Shown here: piece by piece, positions 33,440 to 45,020 of the stretch
Position numbering within the stretch: the first letter of the stretch is position 1
How the letters are laid out: each line of letters opens with the position of its first letter
From: Nectonema munidae
Taxonomy: Eukaryota; Nematomorpha; Nectonematoida; Nectonematidae
DNA: 64,000 nt
Direction: 5' to 3'
Assembly (NCBI GenBank): GCA_030549495.1
Contig: JAUIRK010000875.1
Coordinates: 1,205,501 to 1,269,500, forward strand
Position numbers and translations under genes: made by a program
The notes under the pieces: generated by a model
Told to the model about the DNA's origin: nothing
Database searches by the model: none
What the model saw: only the letters and a program-made list of their open reading frames with translations

Positions 33440-34190
33440 TCCTAAAATATCAATATCATCAGCATAAAGATATAAAGTTTTAAATAAGTTATTTTAAGCT
33501 ATATTATTGATATACTTTGATCCTTGAGATACCCCGCATTTTTGAATAAAAAATTTGAACATAGATTAAGCCTAACACACTTTTGTCTATTAGATAGATA
33601 AATAGAGAAAGAAGTAGAGGTTCGTTAGAAAATACATGTAAGCTAATTTTTCAACCAGGATAAACACTATTATATTTATAGATGGACAAGAAATTTATAT
33701 TTTTATCAATATGATCAAAAACATAACACAAAAAGAGAATGAAGAAGTTGAGTAGAATGATTGGCCAAGCCAAATTCTTTGTTATATATAACAATTCATT
33801 ATGAGAAAAGTATTTGAAAATTTGTTTGTATATTAGCTTTTCAAAAGCTTTTGAAAGTGATGGGACTAATGAAATTGGTCTATAATTATTTAAACATGAT
33901 TTGGATCCTTTCTTGTAGATAAGTAAAACCTTAGACATTTTGAAAATTTCAGGAAAGACGCAAAATTCAATGCATGCATTGAAACCAACTAGTTTTATTA
34001 AATTGAATGAAATTCCATCCAACATCACTATTGTTGTTTTTCCTATATTGTTTATGACCTCTGTAAATTTTAGAAAATTGAAAGAAACTTTATGTTTAAC
34101 CATATATCTACAATAATAATAATAATGATAAGATTTTGTTGTATCATGATACTCAGTAAAGTATTCAAGCTTTCGCGACTGAACGATCAT
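33440..34190 (-). mobile_element. LINE reverse-transcriptase fragment
   Basis: The minus strand reads ISFNLIKL, FPEIFKMSKVLLIYKKGSKS, LNNYRPISLVPSLSKAFEKL, then KCGVSQGS and the catalytic YADD box near 33455 (LYLYADDIDIL). These are RT motifs of Jockey/CR1-like LINEs in the right order. The part between GVSQGS and YADD is shortened. Because the piece at 29691-30610 has its own YADD remnant, the two are probably different copies. Confidence 0.75.
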
Positions 34191-36243
34191 TAGAGATAAA
34201 CTTAGCGCCTATTTTCAAAAAGATTTTAGAGTCCGATTTCGAGGTAAATAATAATGAGTTAAATTTTTACCAGGTTTTTTAAATAGAAGTTGAATTAGAA
34301 AAATGTTTGGTAAAATGCTTGTTTTTACATATTTTTATGAGAGTTTTAATTTTGTTTCTATATAGTATACATATTTATCATAAATATCTATATTTTGTTT
34401 ATTCCAAAAGTTCCTGATTCTAATGGATACAAGTAAGTCAAGTGTCATCCATGGGTTGAGAATGGGTTTACTCAACTTTTATATTTTTTGTTAGCTTTGT
34501 GTTTAACACATTCAGTACACGCTGTTATTTCGTTATTCAGAATTTGAATTAAATAAGTGATAAAATACTAGGGTTATCAAAATAAGGCCTCAAAAATCCA
34601 AAAAAATGATAGGTGCTTAGATTAGCGGTAAATTTTTTGTCAATTTAACAAACAGTTATCAATCAGGGTGTTAAATTGAGAGCGTGTTACTTTAGTTATA
34701 GTAAATTAAAAAGTTATCTTTTATTTTCACCTATTTTTCATATTAGTTGTTTCTATAAAGTATAAAAAATGTTTCCATGACTTTTTCAAGCTCCTTTTTG
34801 TTCAGGTTAGTGAATTTAAAAGTAAAAGAATGTCATAAAAGTAAGGTGATGAGGATTGAGGACTATAATTAACTATTATAAAACAAAAGTGAAAGAAGAA
34901 AATCATTTTATTAACAATATATCATTTTTAGAGTAATAAAGCAATTTACATGTCAAACATTCTGCCTTCTTGACTTTTCGTTGAAATAGTTCAAAAACTC
35001 GAAAACTCTTTTAAGGGTCGAAAAACTTCTCTCATAGGATGCCATGCTGATTCCTATTGTTAGAGCAGCTTGAATAAATATTCATATACTCAAAAAATAC
35101 TCTAGACAATTTTATAATATATTTATTGCAACTACCATTGTACAAAGAAAAGACTTCTTCACAAGCGCACTTTATCGGATGTAATTCATTTAAAACTTAT
35201 TTAAGCTTGGAAAATTGAGTGGGGTGAGCTCTGGCCAAAAATGAGGGGGGGGGGCTCAAGCCTCCAAAATAAATAGGGTGGGCGGGCCCTGGATTTATAA
35301 TTGTAAAAAGTTTAAAAAAATTAAAATAGGAGTATTTTTATTTGGAATTCTAATTTTAACTAGAATAGTTAGTAAATAAAATTATTTATTAGTTAATGTA
35401 AAATTTTACTAAAGTGTTGGTGAAAATAACAAAATTGAATAGTGAAGAAAATTTTGTTGTTAAAATGTCTAAATAATACCTCTTAATATGTTTATCCAGT
35501 GAGGTAAGAGAACGCACCAATGCTAAAACTTTTCTTGAAATTGGTTTTACAAGTAATACTCAAGCAAAACGGTGTAGTATATAGCAAGGTCTTAGATGAT
35601 GAATGAATAAAGCCCAGTAAATTTAAAGACAGTTCACAGAGAACTAAAAGACCAAAGATTGCGTATTTCATACGAAAAGAAGCTTCCATAAAAGCTACTC
35701 GCTTTTACTCTGATGATCACTTTTTCAGTCAAAATAAAACACCGTTAGAGGCTTCATAAAAAGATAGCTTTAATTTCCAAAAACTAAAAAGCATCATTCC
35801 ATAGCTGAAAATAGCGTTAAACCTTGAATTTTAGAAGCAACAAATATCATTTATAGAAAAACAACGAAAAGAATTGTGTTGATCAAATGACACAATAGAA
35901 AGTTGCAATCTATGGAAATTAGTTTTGTTTATTCACTACAAGTAGTATAAAACTGATAGTGCCATTTCCAAATACTAATGGCATCCTCCTACTTCGCATT
36001 TTGTATACATATATTTGTTTTAACATCGCAAATAGTTGCCAACTCGTCGTGTGAACACTTCTTTTCTGGAAAAGATTGATGACTTGAAGCTTGACGTCTT
36101 TTTATCACCTCCTCTAATCAATATACATAATTATATAAATTTGTAATTAAATTTTGCAATCTGATAAGTTAGTATGTAATCCTGAAAGAGGTGTAATCAC
36201 TGGTTACATGTTGCTAAAGTTGTAAATAATCTAATTTTTAAAA
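34191..36243. other. Gap with no recognised gene; G-run MITE-like segment
   Basis: AT-rich. A segment at 35215-35300 has a G run and ends GGGCGGGCCCTGG, typical of short hAT-type MITE ends, but its partner end was not fixed. A short minus-strand reading frame at 35492-35689 is unrecognised. Confidence 0.4.
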
Positions 36244-37134
36244 ATGTTGGTATGCCAAAACTACTTCCTCAAAAGACTCTTTGAGGTGATATTATTCTCT
36301 ATTTCCAGCATCTTTATGCCATTTCATGTTATGCTGGTGATTTTGGATAAAAAATTACGTTCTCCTTTTCAACTACTTCTGAATTTTGCGTTGTTCTGCA
36401 TCTACGTATATCTTTTAACCGGAGTCTTGGAATCATTTCTTCCCATCAAGGTTAACTTAGTGTCGTGCATCGTATTTCGGACTATAAGACTAAACGCATT
36501 TAGCATGCTTCTCTACCTGGTAAACATTCTCTCTTTGCTCCAGGCTGTGATCAACGCCCAAAGCACTCTCTTTCACCACCTCGTAAAGTACAAGAATGTG
36601 GGATTAGCCATCGCTGTTTTGGTAGGCACATCTCTTGCCACTTGCTTTCTTCCCATCATAGTTCGCGCAAACGCGCATTCTTTTTATAGCGACTGCAAAT
36701 GCAATAACCCCTACGCCAGTAAGAATTTGGCTTTGTCGCGCTTTTGGCAATTGGTTGTGTCTAACCTGATATTCTTAATGATCAGTACCACCTCCATATC
36801 CCTACTCTACCGGTCTAATGGAGGCGGGCATAGGAATCGTCTTAGCATGAAAAGAAATGTTGATGGAGTTAAAGTAGTCATTTCGCTGGGCTCTGTCATG
36901 TTCATGGCTTCAGTACCCTACATGATCATCTACTACAACTACCACGCGAATCACTCCTCCCTCACTTGTAATTTGATTTACTTTGCAAAGATAAGCATTT
37001 TGCTAGCTTACTTCATTATTGTGATATTGCTCTCCGTCTACAGAAAGGTTTATAGAAAAGCTGTTGCTCACTTTATGCGAAAGATCAAACGTAAATCTAA
37101 ACTCCACTTAAAAAATCGTATATTTGTCATTTGA
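36244..37134 (+). CDS. Seven-transmembrane receptor-like protein (divergent rhodopsin-type GPCR), intronless
   Basis: 296 residues with seven hydrophobic segments at about 12-34, 43-65, 84-106, 119-140, 167-189, 208-232 and 242-266, a short N-terminus and a basic C-terminal tail (RKIKRKSK). Cys75 before TM3 and Cys151/153 in the second outer loop could form the usual class A disulfide. TM6 carries a Pro in SVPYMIIYY. The DRY box after TM3 is absent (INAQ) and NPxxY in TM7 is replaced (LAYFIIVILLSVY), so assignment rests on topology. The ligand is unknown. The coding region is clearly richer in G/C than its flanks, as expected for a gene under selection. An AATAAA at 37237 lies 100 bp past the stop. 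The first ATG of the frame is used. Confidence 0.8.
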   Translation: MLVCQNYFLKRLFEVILFSISSIFMPFHVMLVILDKKLRSPFQLLLNFALFCIYVYLLTGVLESFLPIKVNLVSCIVFRTIRLNAFSMLLYLVNILSLLQAVINAQSTLFHHLVKYKNVGLAIAVLVGTSLATCFLPIIVRANAHSFYSDCKCNNPYASKNLALSRFWQLVVSNLIFLMISTTSISLLYRSNGGGHRNRLSMKRNVDGVKVVISLGSVMFMASVPYMIIYYNYHANHSSLTCNLIYFAKISILLAYFIIVILLSVYRKVYRKAVAHFMRKIKRKSKLHLKNRIFVI

Positions 37135-37969
37135 CTTTCGAAACTTGGTTCAAGTCAATACAATTTTCCATATTTCTCACAAATTAAATTAAGTCAAAGC
37201 AAATTTCATTAATACATTTCCAAAATTTCCATTTTAAATAAATATACTTTTAACAGACGCTTTTGTTAAAATTGATCAAACGTCTATGCGTGACGTATGA
37301 TAAATTTCCTTTGGCCAATTATTTCACAGTGTCTTGTTCTTTCATCATAAGCGAAGAAATAATGTAAATGATAGCTCAATGTCTCCTTTTCAATGGGAAA
37401 TTTTCCTTTCCAAAAGCAGAGGAAATAACAATATAGTATATTCTTGACGAAGAAGAACATTTTTCTTGAAATAATCAAAAGAATGCAAAGAAGCAGCAAA
37501 AAATTTCATCCAAAAACCTTGTTATAAAACAGTTTCGAAATTTTGGTCCAATCAAATCTTGAGAAGGATTAAGAGCCCAGGAGCGAGACTAACATTCCAC
37601 CGAATAAATCCCCTTTCCAAACATCTCGTCTATTTAGTTTTCAAGAATTATTTTTTTGTTGAAAGATCTAATAATAAGTGATTTAAACGTATTTCGTTTT
37701 AAATTCATCTTAACATCACGCACAGAAGTTAATTTTTTCGATTTATACGCTGAAAGTCAGAATCATATTTAGATAATGAATTCTTATATATTTTATTAGA
37801 CGTAAAAATCTTGAATACGAATTTTTAAATCCAATCTCTACAATTTTGTTGGTTTAACTTCCTATATTACATGTCATCGTTTTTTCAACACTGAAAAAAG
37901 TAGAAATCATTATTATGAGTAATTTCACTTCTAGTTATAGTAAATTTTATCATAAATATAGTAAAACTA

Positions 37970-38075
37970 GCCGGTCCCGTGGTCGTTTCTCGCTGAGCTC
38001 AGAAAGAAAGAGAAAATGCTTCCAGCGACACACAGACAGACAGACAGACGCTAGCTTATTATAATATAGATTACT
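37970..38075. repeat. Dispersed repeat with (ACAG)n core
   Basis: Bounded by ACTAGCCGG and GCTAGCTT, with tandem CAGA units inside. The combination of an 'actagccggtcccgtgg' head and an (ACAG)n/TATAATATAGAT tail recalls short non-autonomous repeats found in other invertebrates. Confidence 0.4.
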
Positions 38076-39229
38076 AATATAATAGTAACTTTTTACTATT
38101 TTCATCCTAACACCATCTCATCATCTAAAAATGTAATATCTGCTACTATATAAAGTTGTAACCCGTATTATACGTAATTTTACTACTTGATATTATAAAA
38201 TTAATGATATAGTAGTAAGTTTACACCCTTTTTCTACACCTCAAAAATTTTTCCTTTTTTATGTTTTTGATGTGAATTTGAGATGAAGAATCACTGACCA
38301 TAAAAGTTAAATCTTTTATTGAAGGAAGCTTCACTTCTTTAAAAGTAATTTCGAATATTAATACTGTAAAGTAAAAAAAGGAATTTAATTTTCAGAGTTT
38401 CAAGTTGTTTATTTAAGATATTTTATTACATTTAAAATATTTTATATATAAAATTAATAACACTGTCCAACAGAAAATTTATTTTCAGACTACAAAAATG
38501 AAAACAGCATATTCTGATGTACTTTTTAGTGAGGAGTTTAAAAATATTATTTATTCTTTACTAAATAACCGGGTTTTTTTTGTAAAATGCATTTTTATAT
38601 TTTTTTTAAATGTTTTTTCAGATTTATCCTATAGATAGATAGAAAATTTATTCGAAATTAATATTGAGTGAAACATAACATGGTTAAAAAAGAAAGAAAA
38701 ATTACTTTGGCTTAAGAATTAACAATGTATAAAATTTAAATTTGAAAGGGAAATCACAATCAATATTAGTTCAATGGATTAGGCCAGAAGACCGCTTTGA
38801 AATAACCCATAAACAATGGAGAAATGAAAGAACAAAAATATCAAATAAGTCGACAGAGTTAGTCATTAAGCGAGAAAAGGTGACATGTGTATAGATATAT
38901 ATATTAGTGAAAGTTAGAAATGATACCACTCAGTGATGTAATATGAAGGATTATTTACGAAAAAAGAAAGCTAAAATGGCTGAGCTTTACAAACATAACA
39001 GTTCTTCAACTTGCATTCCTGGAAAGCACATTTATCAAAGACTCAAGTTCTTCTTATATGTATAGATATACGAGGGAGCTGTATACTTTATAATGTCTAG
39101 AAATGATTGTAAAAATGAGCCTAATAAATTTGGTTATGTATGTGGCTGTGTTACTTTTAAAATATAAGAGAAACAGTACTGCTTATTCAAAAAAACTGCA
39201 TAGATTCCCCCTTTTATTCTTCTTCTTCG

Positions 39230-39435
39230 GGCTTTTTACAGGCACTGTTGCCCTTTGCCTGCCATATGGATATAGAACTAGTTTTAAAAGAGTTCGCTAC
39301 GCTCTGAACCCTCCTCTTTTATCCGGGCTTGGGACCGGCAGGTAAAACGTTGAAGAGTTACCAGGCAGAGTTAAAAAAGTCCCTCCCGCTCTCCTCCCCC
39401 CGCCTTCCCCCTCTTCCCTCACCCTCCTCCCTTGA
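39230..39435. repeat. GC-rich repeat fragment
   Basis: Sharp change in composition from its surroundings. It contains GGGCTTGGGACCGGCAGG, then a CT-rich block. No reading frame of note. Confidence 0.35.
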
Positions 39436-39490
39436 AAACACATGAGGTCTTCAAATAATAAAAAAATAATTTTTCCGTTTCTGTGATATA

Positions 39491-42193
39491 TCAGGTCTTT
39501 TTGGGGTAGTAATAGAAGAAGAGTTTGGTAAGGAGCAGGTTTAAGAAACAGATCAGAGTGAACACTATTTTGAAGATCAAGTTAATGTTGAGCACATGGA
39601 GACCGTACTTGGGGCTGCATTTACGCATGAATATGGGATATATCACAGAAACTTCCTCAGTCCTATGGTTGAAGTGGCTGGTGAACTTGAGCGTCTTCTT
39701 GCACTCGTAGTTGCCCTGATGTTTGCATTGAAAGTTGAAAGCGTATTCTTTGTCGTCGCCGTCGTAGAGGAGTTCTTTGTGTTGTGCGATGAAGTAAAAT
39801 TCCGTGTCCATGTCGAGTATGTTTTTCTTTTTCTGCATCAAACTCGCATCGAAATTTAGATCACAGGCCAACGTTATTCTGTTCGTTAGGATCTGTTTTC
39901 GTAAAGTAAATTCTACGTCATACACGATGATTAATTTTTCGCCTTTTTCTATCAGGTTGAAAGAATTGCGACTGAAGCATGTGTACGTTCCACTGTTTTC
40001 AAAGTCGGCATTCTTGATATAGAGAGTGTATGTTGTGGAAATTTTTTTGGTTTCGTTGTCTTTTGTCCAGTATGTGCCTAAAAATGTATACATGCATGTA
40101 AGTAAAATGGATTCGCCCTTCCTTACGTAGATGGGGTTGTCGTAAGGCTCGATCGGTAAGTTGTAATGATGTCCTTCTTCTCTATATACGTCGAGGTAAA
40201 AAGAGACCACTTCTATGGCTGGGGGGTTGTTTTTCATTGCTTTGTCCAATTCTGTTTGGAATTCTATGATGTTGCAAAAATACCAGCCAAAATCCTGCAA
40301 CTGCACTTTTGGTAGAGTTAAGTTCTTGCTGTATATTTCATCTTCTCCGTCCCTGTTCCAGTACATGTGATAAAATTGCTCCGAGTCTTTCTCGATCGGA
40401 CACTCCAGCGTCACTTCTTCATTCACTTCCACACGAATGCCTCTCTCTTCTTTCTTCAGCAGCCTTACGTCCTTGATTGTGTGCAGAGGGAACTCGCTCT
40501 TTGCAAAAAGTGATTCATCGCTAGAATAGTAAATTTTGACAGACAACGTGCTCGGCAGCACTGTTTTAACAAAACTGCATTTGTCATCGATGCGAACTAC
40601 TTCTATGAATTTACCCTCAAAGGCAACGGAGTAGCTCAGATCTTTGATGAATGGCGAAATTTCACCACAAATTTTAGTTTTCTTCTTTTCTTTTACATAT
40701 ACTCTTTCTTCCTCTTCATCAATGTTCAGGAGTTGAGGTCTAAAGATGTGTATACTACCTAAGACAAATATCTTGTTGATTTTCACTCTGCAATTTAACG
40801 ACTCTTCGTCAAATCTCTTCACTTTTACCTCAATAATATCTCCGATGCCCTCTCTGCAGTCGTGAAACGTGTTTGTTGCTTCACCACTATTGATCACGAC
40901 CGATCCACACTTCATTCGGTATCTCTTTCTCACCGACCAAAGAGTAACCACTTCGACCAAGTATTTCGTGTTTTTCTTTCCTCCCACATCGATCCCACTG
41001 ATTCCAACCAAGTGAACTTTAACGTACTCAGGCTGGCCCAGGTCCAGAACTTTAAACTTTCCTTCGAACACGTACTCAGATCTTAACATATCAGAATCTT
41101 TAAACTTCACACTAACAGAGTTTAAGCCCTTTTTGCTGAAGTCAAAAGTATCTTTAGCGTCTTCTGAAATATAATTTTGAATCTTTCTGATTTTAATCCT
41201 ACATAAGGAAAATGTTGTTCCCACATCAATTGGTTCTATGACAAGTGTAGTACCGAAGCAGTAATAGAAGTCAATGTGTTTTTCAAAATGGTGAATTCTA
41301 CTGTGAATTTTACTTAATTTATGATATTCCAAACATGACCTGTCTTTCGGGTTAAATTTTTCGCCAATGGACATGAATAAATTGAATCGGTTTTTACTTG
41401 TTAGATTCTTCTCACCTTTCATTTCTCTACCATATAAAACTATGTTTGTTACATCTATTAATTCTTTATTTTTTAAAAGTGATTTTGAAAAATCAAATAC
41501 ATAATACTTACCAGTTTTTGCTGTGTTACAGTTATTTATATGAGAGGAAAAGTTTTTTAATTCTACATTTCTCTTATCTTGAACTTTATATATATTTTTT
41601 TCTTTTATTGTCTTCATGAGATCATCTGGATTGTAACCTTTTATATTGACATCTTTAAATTTTAACTTGTGAAAATCATTAGTGTTGGAAATAATAGTAA
41701 TGATGTATATTCCAAGCTTTTGAGAACACTCTACTACGAACTTGCCTCCTAACTGGTGTATGATGCCAGCTTTGCATAGTTTGTTCTCTTTGAAAGCTTT
41801 CTCCTCTAAACAATTGCCATCTTCGCTCTTGATCAGCTCAAAACCGACTCTCGTCTCAAATTCAAATTGTCGAGAGTGATGGTCACTCCAAACAAAGTCC
41901 ACTTCCTCCACTAGAATCGGCTTATTGTAATGCAGAACGAACCAGAATTTCCCTTTGCATTCCCCAGTCTCCATTTTTTCATGCGCAAACTCCCTTAAAA
42001 CGCAGTTAGTCCCATTAAACTCATAATTTCTTCGACAGATACATGAAAATTGGTTCGAATTGTAGGCCGCGCACTCAGAATTGAACGGACAATCATTTTC
42101 ATCATGGCTACATAACTTATTTTTAAAAATTGCGTTATTTAGCGATAAAAATAATAGCAACAAAAATATTAATGCTTTATTAATAGTAGACAT
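39491..42193 (-). CDS. Single-pass membrane protein with EGF-like and Ig-like domains, intronless
   Basis: 900 residues in one uninterrupted frame. Seen: signal peptide (1-22, with LLLLFLSL); an EGF-like domain (Cys 28, 35, 41, 51, 53, 64); a long middle region with three weak repeats of a β-rich, Cys-containing unit (for example KFVVECSQKLGIYIITIIS), which I tentatively compare with galactose-binding/fucolectin-like domains; then two clear Ig-like domains near 590-760 (VTLECPI … DFGWYFC; ILLTCMYTFLGTYW … NSGTYTC), a possible third, and a hydrophobic segment near 868-895 with almost no cytoplasmic tail. Known of such architectures: cell-surface adhesion, recognition or receptor roles. No orthologue is recognised, so a fast-evolving lineage-specific surface protein is likely. 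A TATA-like TTTTATATATA lies about 120 bp upstream. Confidence 0.85.
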   Translation of the reverse strand: MSTINKALIFLLLLFLSLNNAIFKNKLCSHDENDCPFNSECAAYNSNQFSCICRRNYEFNGTNCVLREFAHEKMETGECKGKFWFVLHYNKPILVEEVDFVWSDHHSRQFEFETRVGFELIKSEDGNCLEEKAFKENKLCKAGIIHQLGGKFVVECSQKLGIYIITIISNTNDFHKLKFKDVNIKGYNPDDLMKTIKEKNIYKVQDKRNVELKNFSSHINNCNTAKTGKYYVFDFSKSLLKNKELIDVTNIVLYGREMKGEKNLTSKNRFNLFMSIGEKFNPKDRSCLEYHKLSKIHSRIHHFEKHIDFYYCFGTTLVIEPIDVGTTFSLCRIKIRKIQNYISEDAKDTFDFSKKGLNSVSVKFKDSDMLRSEYVFEGKFKVLDLGQPEYVKVHLVGISGIDVGGKKNTKYLVEVVTLWSVRKRYRMKCGSVVINSGEATNTFHDCREGIGDIIEVKVKRFDEESLNCRVKINKIFVLGSIHIFRPQLLNIDEEEERVYVKEKKKTKICGEISPFIKDLSYSVAFEGKFIEVVRIDDKCSFVKTVLPSTLSVKIYYSSDESLFAKSEFPLHTIKDVRLLKKEERGIRVEVNEEVTLECPIEKDSEQFYHMYWNRDGEDEIYSKNLTLPKVQLQDFGWYFCNIIEFQTELDKAMKNNPPAIEVVSFYLDVYREEGHHYNLPIEPYDNPIYVRKGESILLTCMYTFLGTYWTKDNETKKISTTYTLYIKNADFENSGTYTCFSRNSFNLIEKGEKLIIVYDVEFTLRKQILTNRITLACDLNFDASLMQKKKNILDMDTEFYFIAQHKELLYDGDDKEYAFNFQCKHQGNYECKKTLKFTSHFNHRTEEVSVIYPIFMRKCSPKYGLHVLNINLIFKIVFTLICFLNLLLTKLFFYYYPKKT

Positions 42194-42288
42194 TTTGTGT
42201 CGTTTTTCTTATTATGTGAATTAATAATAATACTTATCGTTAGTTATTTTGTTAGTTCGATTTAGACCAATGAGCACAAGCAATATAT

Positions 42289-42408
42289 TCAACCAATCAG
42301 ATGCAATAATGCATGTATATATAAAAGTGTGTGCATCATTGTATTCGGTGTATGATGAATTTCATCATATCTATTTTATTTATCTGTGTAATGATTCTCA
42401 TTGGTTGA
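42289..42408. repeat. Short inverted repeat upstream of the EGF/Ig gene
   Basis: TTCAACCAAT and its inverted copy ATTGGTTGAA bound 120 bp that also contain a TATA-like stretch. It may be a small MITE that supplies CCAAT/TATA-like promoter elements, or chance. Confidence 0.35.
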
Positions 42409-44500
42409 AATAAATATTGATTGACATATCATATTAGAGATCATCATACCCCAAAATATATGCAAAAAACACAGAGCACACCATATAAAAAAACCGACAC
42501 AAAAAATATATACCGTTAAGTCTTATGTATTATCTTGGATTTTTTATTCACAAGAAACCATTTTCATGAACAAACTCTTTCATGAAAGCAAAGATCCTTT
42601 TTTAAGTTGCTTACTGACCATGTGCTCTTCTTCGAGCGTGAATGATGCCTCAATTTTCTAATTATTTTGTATAATAATACTCATATTACTCTGTCTAATT
42701 GTAATATTTTTGTAATGCTCATATCCTTATTTATCATCGTATACGTTTATATAACTATAGTGATGTTTGTGAAAGTGATGTTTGATTTTAGGGTCTTCAA
42801 AAAAAAGTTTTTCTTTCTCCATTTAAATAAATTTATCACTTTTATTCTCCGAGTATTGAATTTTTTTTGAAATTATTTAATTAAAATTTTTGTTTTTCAG
42901 CATGAATTTGAAGTTTTTTATAAAATGTTTAAAAAACTTTTTAGTTTCTTCCCTTTTTCAAATGTTAGTTTTTTAACATAGATTTTATAATTGATTTGTA
43001 GAAATACTAATGGTTACAATTAAACTTCTGTTGAAACTATCAGAATAGATGGTATAAAACCTAATATTATGATTTAAAAAATGAACATTAGAAAGAGCAA
43101 AAAAATTAGGTGATGTATAACTGCAATTTATAAGAGAATAATAATGAGATGGCGTTGTAGCAAGAATTGCATCTTGACCATTATTATACTTAAATCTTTG
43201 TTTATTGCATCACAAAGAATGACGATTGAGTCATCTTTTTTATATTTAGATGTAGTTACTACTCGTCAAAATACTTATAATTGAATTCTAGGCAGGGGGT
43301 ATCAAAGAGACATATTGCTTACGCCTTGGAAACATTCTTTTTAAAATTTTAATTTTGAAGATAATTTAACTCAATCTTAGGATGACAAGATAATTTAATT
43401 CAAATTATGTTCAGCGATTGCAGAAGTTAAATGTTCAGGAAGTGTTTCTATAGCGAATATTCGTCCCTTGAATCATTCAGTATGGATAAATTAAGGCTCT
43501 CAGATTCTGCCGTTATAAATGTCAACCCAAAATCTTGCAGGTTATGTTTTTCTGCAAACTCTCGCTTATTTCATTTAAAAACGCAAAATGGAAGAGAAAA
43601 TTTGGCATGAAAATTACTTTCAATGATATATTAAACTTCACAATTACAATTTCAAAGAAAAAGAAAAGCTTGAAGTTAATGTCTATACGTTTAACTTATC
43701 TCTATTCCATGGAGAAAATATTATTAGCAAAGTTGAGTGATTAAAAAAGACTCTAAGAGAAAACGCTCTTGAGATTATTGTAAAATTAGCAGTTAAAATG
43801 ATTTCATAAATAGCTAAGGATATATTTTGAGTTGAAGAGTTAATTTAACTTGAAGAAATAAAGACTAAATCCCCATCCCCTAAAAGTTTACAATTTAAGA
43901 ATCAAATGCATTTGAATGTTGAAAATTGACTATGAATGTAGAGAAGTAGCAAACAAAAGAATTGTTCAATTAATCACAAAAGCATCCAAAAGTTTAATTA
44001 ACCAAAATGAGAGAGATGAAGTGTTTTAAAATATCCAAGATTTTAATTAAAATTAATCTGATCTCAATAAATTCATTTATATTTGAAAAAGAGTCGTTTG
44101 AAAGTTTGAAGATGTGGAAAGGAGGAGTCGATTTTTTGAGTTATAAAAAAGTTGGTTGAATAATTGTAGAAATGTGAATAAAAAATCTTTGCAATCCCCA
44201 TTCTTTATGTAGTACATTAGGATGTTCCAAAAAATCAAAATTCTAAAAGTAACGCTCGTTGCACATTTTGGCCATTATAATTAGCCACAATTAGTACAAT
44301 AAAAGTATATTGTAGAAAAAACATAGAAAGTTAAATTATATGGTTTTAGTAGGCTATTTTAAATTATATATTTTTATCAACTAAATTTATATAAAAAGGT
44401 AGAAAACAAACAACATAGGTAAGTTTTTTATAATTTTTTAAAGGAGGAATTTGAACGATACTCCATAATTGAAGAATAATGATTTTTCTTTGTTTTTGGT
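42409..44500. other. AT-rich gap, nothing recognised
   Basis: No coding, RNA or repeat structure was identified on either strand. Confidence 0.5.
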
Positions 44501-44559
44501 AAGAGTAATGAAATCAGTTTGTGTCTTCGAAGATATTATTTTAATATTGAAAAAGGAAG

Positions 44560-45020
44560 TTTTGGAGAAATTTTAGATGAAGGTGGGGAAATGTAGAATA
44601 GATATCAAGAAGAAGAAGAGTTACCAACTAAATGGGACAAATTAATAGACGTCTTGATTTGGGAAATATTAGAACACCACGCTCGAGAGGTTCAGAAATT
44701 TTTGTTTTGAGAAGACGTTGAGCTATTTGTTCCTCCTCCACTTCTTGGAGACGATTTAAAAACATTGAAGCAAAACTGCTTCTTCTGTCAAGTACCAAAG
44801 GTGCCTGCTTACGGCTTTAGATAGTAGCTGCTTGAAAGACATCTTGGTCAAGAAGGATTGAAGGTCATTAAGAGGTGCATCAGCACATTTGTCTGAGTTT
44901 CGGACATAGAAAAGAGTGTTGAGCATATAGATGAGGCTTTTGTCGATAAAAAATGTGTTCCTCAAATCAGCCATTATTTTCCTAACAACAATTTAAATAA
45001 TTTTGACTTTATTACTTTAT
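44560..45020 (-). mobile_element. Second 'WYLTEE' element relic
   Basis: The minus strand reads APLNDLQSFLTKMSFKQLL and SRHLWYLTEEAVLLQCF, the same family as the ORF in 30725-32735 but a different sequence. Eroded readings of the C-terminal part follow toward 44560. No terminal repeats were found. Confidence 0.5.

Larger units (their letters stand above)
37135..39490. other. Gap between the two intronless genes; repeats
   Basis: It holds a short repeat at 37970-38075 (CTAGCCGGTCCCGTGG … (ACAG)n … GCTAGC) and a GC-richer repeat at 39230-39435 (CGGGCTTGGGACCGGCAGG, then CT-rich). No coding region is recognised. Confidence 0.45.

Noticed and set aside
29714-34190. Polinton or other capsid-bearing element in the transposon nest
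   Set aside because: No polymerase B, capsid, ATPase or envelope sequence is seen; the pieces are LINE, Gypsy-type, hAT MITE and the inverted-repeat element.
39525-41619. Plus-strand reading frames inside 39.5-41.6 kb
   Set aside because: Shadows of the 900-residue minus-strand gene.
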